Positions 30,806 to 33,656 of a stretch of 33,656 nucleotides of DNA are shown one piece after another. Position 1 is the first letter of the stretch. Every line of letters begins with the position of its first letter. Source of the stretch: Myxococcales bacterium (GTDB taxonomy: Bacteria; Myxococcota; UBA4151); NCBI GenBank assembly GCA_002722845.1, contig PBND01000086.1:1-33656 (forward strand), read 5' to 3'. The translations under genes and the position numbers were made by a program. Below the pieces are notes generated by a model that saw nothing but the letters and a program-made list of their open reading frames with translations, had not been told where the DNA came from and made no database searches.

Positions 30806-32558
30806 GGCGCAGCCCATCCACCGGTCGCATGCGAGCGGCTCGCCAGGCTGGGAAAAGCGTGGCTAAGAAGCAAATCACCATGGTGGCGACCATCACGGTC
30901 ACCACTTCAGCCGAACGCAGTTCCACAGGAAGTCTGTCGATATAATAGACCTCTGCGGCGATCCCGAGACCCAGTTGTCCCAAAGCAAGACAAAGCAAAA
31001 CGCCGAGCAACGCCCCCAGGACGGTTCCCGCTGTTCCCACGATCAGGCCATAAGCCACGAAGACCCGCATCACCCCCGTATCCGATGCGCCCATGGATTT
31101 GAGGATGGCGATCTCCTTGCCCCGCTCAAGGACGATCATGACCAGGATCGAGACGATGTTGAGGGCAGCCACGAGCACCGCTGCGCAGAGCAGCAAGAAC
31201 ATCATAATCTTTTCCAAACGCAGGGCTTGGAGCAGCGGGCGATGGTTCTGACGCCAATCTCGAGTTCGGTAGGGAAACCAGCCGAGGGCTTCCATGCAGG
31301 CTGTACCCACCCGGGCCACATCATCCAAATCGTGGACCCGTAACTCCAAGCCCGTAATCCCTTCCACATCGAGGAGGCTCTGCATCTCCGGGAGGTCAAG
31401 GATCGCGATCTGCGCATCGGCGTCGTAATAGCCGGTCCGAAAGATGCCCGCGACCCGGTAACTGCGGGCTCGAGGGACGATGCCGTCGGGCCCCAAGTCC
31501 TCTTGGCTTGCCGTGATGACGTTGACCTCCTGCCCGTGGCTCGCATGGAGCATCAAGGCCAGCTCCGCACCGAGAATGATGCCGGGGAGTTCCGGGTCTT
31601 CCCCTTCGATCGGCGCTTCCGGATCATCGAGGAAGGCGTCATGTCCAGCGGCATCTTTCGAGCCGGCCGCACCGGGACTGAAGGGATCTTTTGACTCGGG
31701 GAGATCCAAATCGAAGGCATCCATCGGATCGGGAATCTTCGAGGGATCGGACAAATGGGTGTAATCGCCATGAATCATGGCGTCGGCCAACTTGCCGAAG
31801 CTCGCCTTGTCCTGGGTAGGAACGCCCCGCAACAATGCCATGTCCATGTTGGTGGGGCTCGTGATCATCACCTTCGAGAAAAGAAAGGGCACCGCGCTTT
31901 GGACACCATCGATGGCCGAGACCTTCTCTTTGACCTCGGGCCAGTTGGTGAAAGCATCCCCCGACTTGAAGACCATCAGGTGGGGATTGGCCCCTAAGAT
32001 TTTGCTGCGCAGATCACTCTCGAAGCCGCTCATGACGCTGAGCACCACGATCAGCGAACAAACGGCCATTGTGACCCCACCGACGGCGATCAAGGTGATG
32101 ATATTGACGCTAGTATCCCGGCGACGACTGGCCAGAAAGGCTCGGGAGAGTCGCAGACTCCAGCCCCAGGAACCCCCGGCCATCAGCAGATGGAGAATCG
32201 CTGCACTGGTGGTCGAAGCCAGACTGAAAAGCAGACAGCCCAGGACCAGGCTGACCACGCCGTAGTGGCCGCCGATCAACTCGTAGAAGACCGGATCCGT
32301 GCTGCTCATGTTGGGCACTGCCGTCCCGACGATGACGCTTATCGATAACACGAGGGCGAGGGCCCGGTAGGTCAATTCGGTCGCCAGCAGCCGGGCGCCC
32401 ACACCAACGATGAGTCCCATGACCACCAGCCAAAGTGCGGCGGCCGCAGCCATGCGATCGCCGTACAACTGAGTCTGGTCCCCCGCCAGGTTGAGGCCGA
32501 GGGCCAGCAGGCCGCCGGTCAGAAGGGGAATGAGGATGAGGGCGAGGCGTCCGATCAC
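30798..32558 (-). CDS. lolC: Lipoprotein-releasing ABC transporter permease LolC/LolE family, N-terminally extended
   Basis: A 586-aa inner-membrane protein. The recognisable LolC/E core begins near residue 137 (LSRAFLASRRRDTSVNIITLIAVGGVTMAVCSLIVVLSVMSGF), followed by a periplasmic MacB-type domain and three C-terminal spans with the FtsX-type segment (ERGKEIAILKSMGAS). Two departures stand out. There is an N-terminal extension with four predicted membrane spans (about 4-26, 38-58, 65-82, 99-126). An acidic, Pro/Asp-rich insert lies at about 270-325 in the periplasmic domain. Typical LolC is about 400 aa. Only one permease gene is present next to lolD. The start is GTG 32558 with no strong ribosome site, 9 nt after lysS. 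Confidence 0.9.
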   Translation of the reverse strand: MIGRLALILIPLLTGGLLALGLNLAGDQTQLYGDRMAAAAALWLVVMGLIVGVGARLLATELTYRALALVLSISVIVGTAVPNMSSTDPVFYELIGGHYGVVSLVLGCLLFSLASTTSAAILHLLMAGGSWGWSLRLSRAFLASRRRDTSVNIITLIAVGGVTMAVCSLIVVLSVMSGFESDLRSKILGANPHLMVFKSGDAFTNWPEVKEKVSAIDGVQSAVPFLFSKVMITSPTNMDMALLRGVPTQDKASFGKLADAMIHGDYTHLSDPSKIPDPMDAFDLDLPESKDPFSPGAAGSKDAAGHDAFLDDPEAPIEGEDPELPGIILGAELALMLHASHGQEVNVITASQEDLGPDGIVPRARSYRVAGIFRTGYYDADAQIAILDLPEMQSLLDVEGITGLELRVHDLDDVARVGTACMEALGWFPYRTRDWRQNHRPLLQALRLEKIMMFLLLCAAVLVAALNIVSILVMIVLERGKEIAILKSMGASDTGVMRVFVAYGLIVGTAGTVLGALLGVLLCLALGQLGLGIAAEVYYIDRLPVELRSAEVVTVMVATMVICFLATLFPAWRAARMRPVDGLRHD

Positions 32559-32567
32559 GAAACTGGT

Positions 32568-33656
32568 TTAGACCTTCCGCAACTGGGGGAAGCAGATCAC
32601 CTCCCGGATGCTGTGCTTATTGGTCAACAACATGACCAGCCGGTCGATGCCCATGCCAAAGCCGCCGGTGGGTGGCATGCCGTACTCAAGGGCGAGGAGA
32701 AAGTCTTCGTCCAGTTCGTGGGCCTCGTCGTCGCCTTTGTCACGCTCACTCAACTGCTGCTCAAAGCGGGCCCGCTGGTCGAGGGGGTCGTTGAGTTCGC
32801 TAAAGGCGTTGACCAACTCCATCTTCGCCACCACCAGCTCGAAGCGATCGGTGTAGCGGGGATTGTCTTCTTTGGCCCGAGCGAGCGGCGAGACATCCGT
32901 GGGGTGGTCGCAGATGAAGGTCGGATTGACCAACTGAGGCTCCGCACAGGCTTCGAAAAGCTCCAGTTGGACCTTGCCGAGGATGGTATCCGCTTTGAGT
33001 TCCAAGTGATGCTTTGTCTTGGCAAAGTCGATGAGCCACTCCCGGTCCTCCGCCTTATCGGCCGGCACCCCGGCATATTCGATGATCCCATCCACGATGG
33101 ACAGGCGGCGGAAGGGGCGACTGAAGTCGAGCATCCACCCCTCGCCCCCTTCTTCGCCCTCCGGATGGAAGGGAATCGTTTCGGTCCCATGGAGATCCAT
33201 GACCAAACCATGGAGCAGTTCTTCCGTCCGCTCCATCATGGTCTCTACATCGGCATAGGCCTCGTAGAACTCGATGGCCGTAAACTCCGGGTTATGACGA
33301 ACGGAGATACCCTCGTTGCGGAAGTTTTTGCCGATCTCATAGACCCGCTCCAGGCCGCCGACGACCAAACGCTTGAGGTGGAGCTCGGTGGCAATGCGGA
33401 GCTTCAAATCCATGTCGAGGGCGTTGTGGTGGGTCTTGAAGGGCTTCGCTGCGGCACCACCGGCAACCCCATGGAGCGATGGAGTCTCCACCTCGATAAA
33501 GTCGGCGGCGTCGAAGTAATCCCGCACTTTGCGTAGGATCCGGGCCCGGGCTTTGAAGGTGTCTCGGGCTTCGGGATTGACGATTAGATCCACATAGCGG
33601 CGCCGGTAGCGCTGCTCCACATCGGTGAGGCCCTTCCACTTCTCGGGCAAGGGGCG
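32568..33656 (-). CDS. lysS: Lysyl-tRNA synthetase, class II (C-terminal part, start outside window)
   Basis: About 362 residues of the catalytic domain, entering from the right edge at [12 protein letters not shown]. The conserved class II motifs are visible: motif 1 around [17 protein letters not shown], motif 2 [25 protein letters not shown], and motif 3 [28 protein letters not shown]. The start codon and the N-terminal OB-fold anticodon-binding domain are beyond the window. An in-frame TTG at 33650 is internal, not a start. The enzyme charges tRNA-Lys. It lies upstream of lolC-lolD-bamA, with 9 nt to lolC. Confidence 0.97.
   Translation of the reverse strand, partial: RPLPEKWKGLTDVEQRYRRRYVDLIVNPEARDTFKARARILRKVRDYFDAADFIEVETPSLHGVAGGAAAKPFKTHHNALDMDLKLRIATELHLKRLVVGGLERVYEIGKNFRNEGISVRHNPEFTAIEFYEAYADVETMMERTEELLHGLVMDLHGTETIPFHPEGEEGGEGWMLDFSRPFRRLSIVDGIIEYAGVPADKAEDREWLIDFAKTKHHLELKADTILGKVQLELFEACAEPQLVNPTFICDHPTDVSPLARAKEDNPRYTDRFELVVAKMELVNAFSELNDPLDQRARFEQQLSERDKGDDEAHELDEDFLLALEYGMPPTGGFGMGIDRLVMLLTNKHSIREVICFPQLRKV

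Noticed and set aside
1..33656. CRISPR arrays, insertion sequences, phage genes
   Set aside because: I saw no regularly spaced repeats, transposase or integrase motifs, or terminal inverted repeats.

Overview
The window is a dense, high-GC bacterial chromosome segment with Gram-negative machinery (BamA, a Lol lipoprotein exporter, ExbB/ExbD, PilT). Cys-rich calcium-repeat lipoproteins, exported proteins with DAG/DGG linkers, large Ser/Thr kinase-NTPase-TPR proteins and a lysS-lolC-lolD-bamA block point to the Myxococcota or another former deltaproteobacterial lineage. That placement is inference. I see no mobile elements, CRISPR arrays or phage genes.

Left part (1-11.6 kb). The 3' half of a tRNA-Ala(CGC) runs straight into rpmB, which ends in a terminator. 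A dGTPase-like HD hydrolase and a large Cys-rich lipoprotein form a minus-strand pair. Across a divergent promoter region lie a plus-strand lipoprotein with a degenerate metallophosphoesterase domain and an exported helical-repeat protein. Next, on the minus strand, come a long-chain acyl-CoA synthetase with a small SCP2 lipid-binding protein. A minus-strand operon follows: lipoprotein, ExbB, ExbD, Cys-rich lipoprotein.

Middle part (11.7-18.4 kb). The plus strand carries a 1087-aa protein with a methyltransferase-like head and a very long coiled coil, then a PilT/PilU-type retraction ATPase, RecX, and an UbiB/ABC1-family atypical kinase with its own promoter.

Right part (18.4-33.7 kb). Everything is on the minus strand with mostly overlapping genes: lysS (cut by the window edge), lolC, lolD, bamA, a SMUG1-type uracil-DNA glycosylase, trmL, two paralogous giant kinase-NTPase-TPR proteins, a DUF192 protein and a PP2C phosphatase. 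The main finding is in the two giants. The first has a complete kinase catalytic set but ruined Walker A and B motifs. The second has intact Walker motifs but a kinase domain in which the Lys, Glu, catalytic Asp and DFG Gly are all replaced. With the PP2C phosphatase downstream and a winged-helix-like N-terminus on the active kinase, this looks like a split-function signalling pair: one partner phosphorylates, the other binds or hydrolyses NTP.
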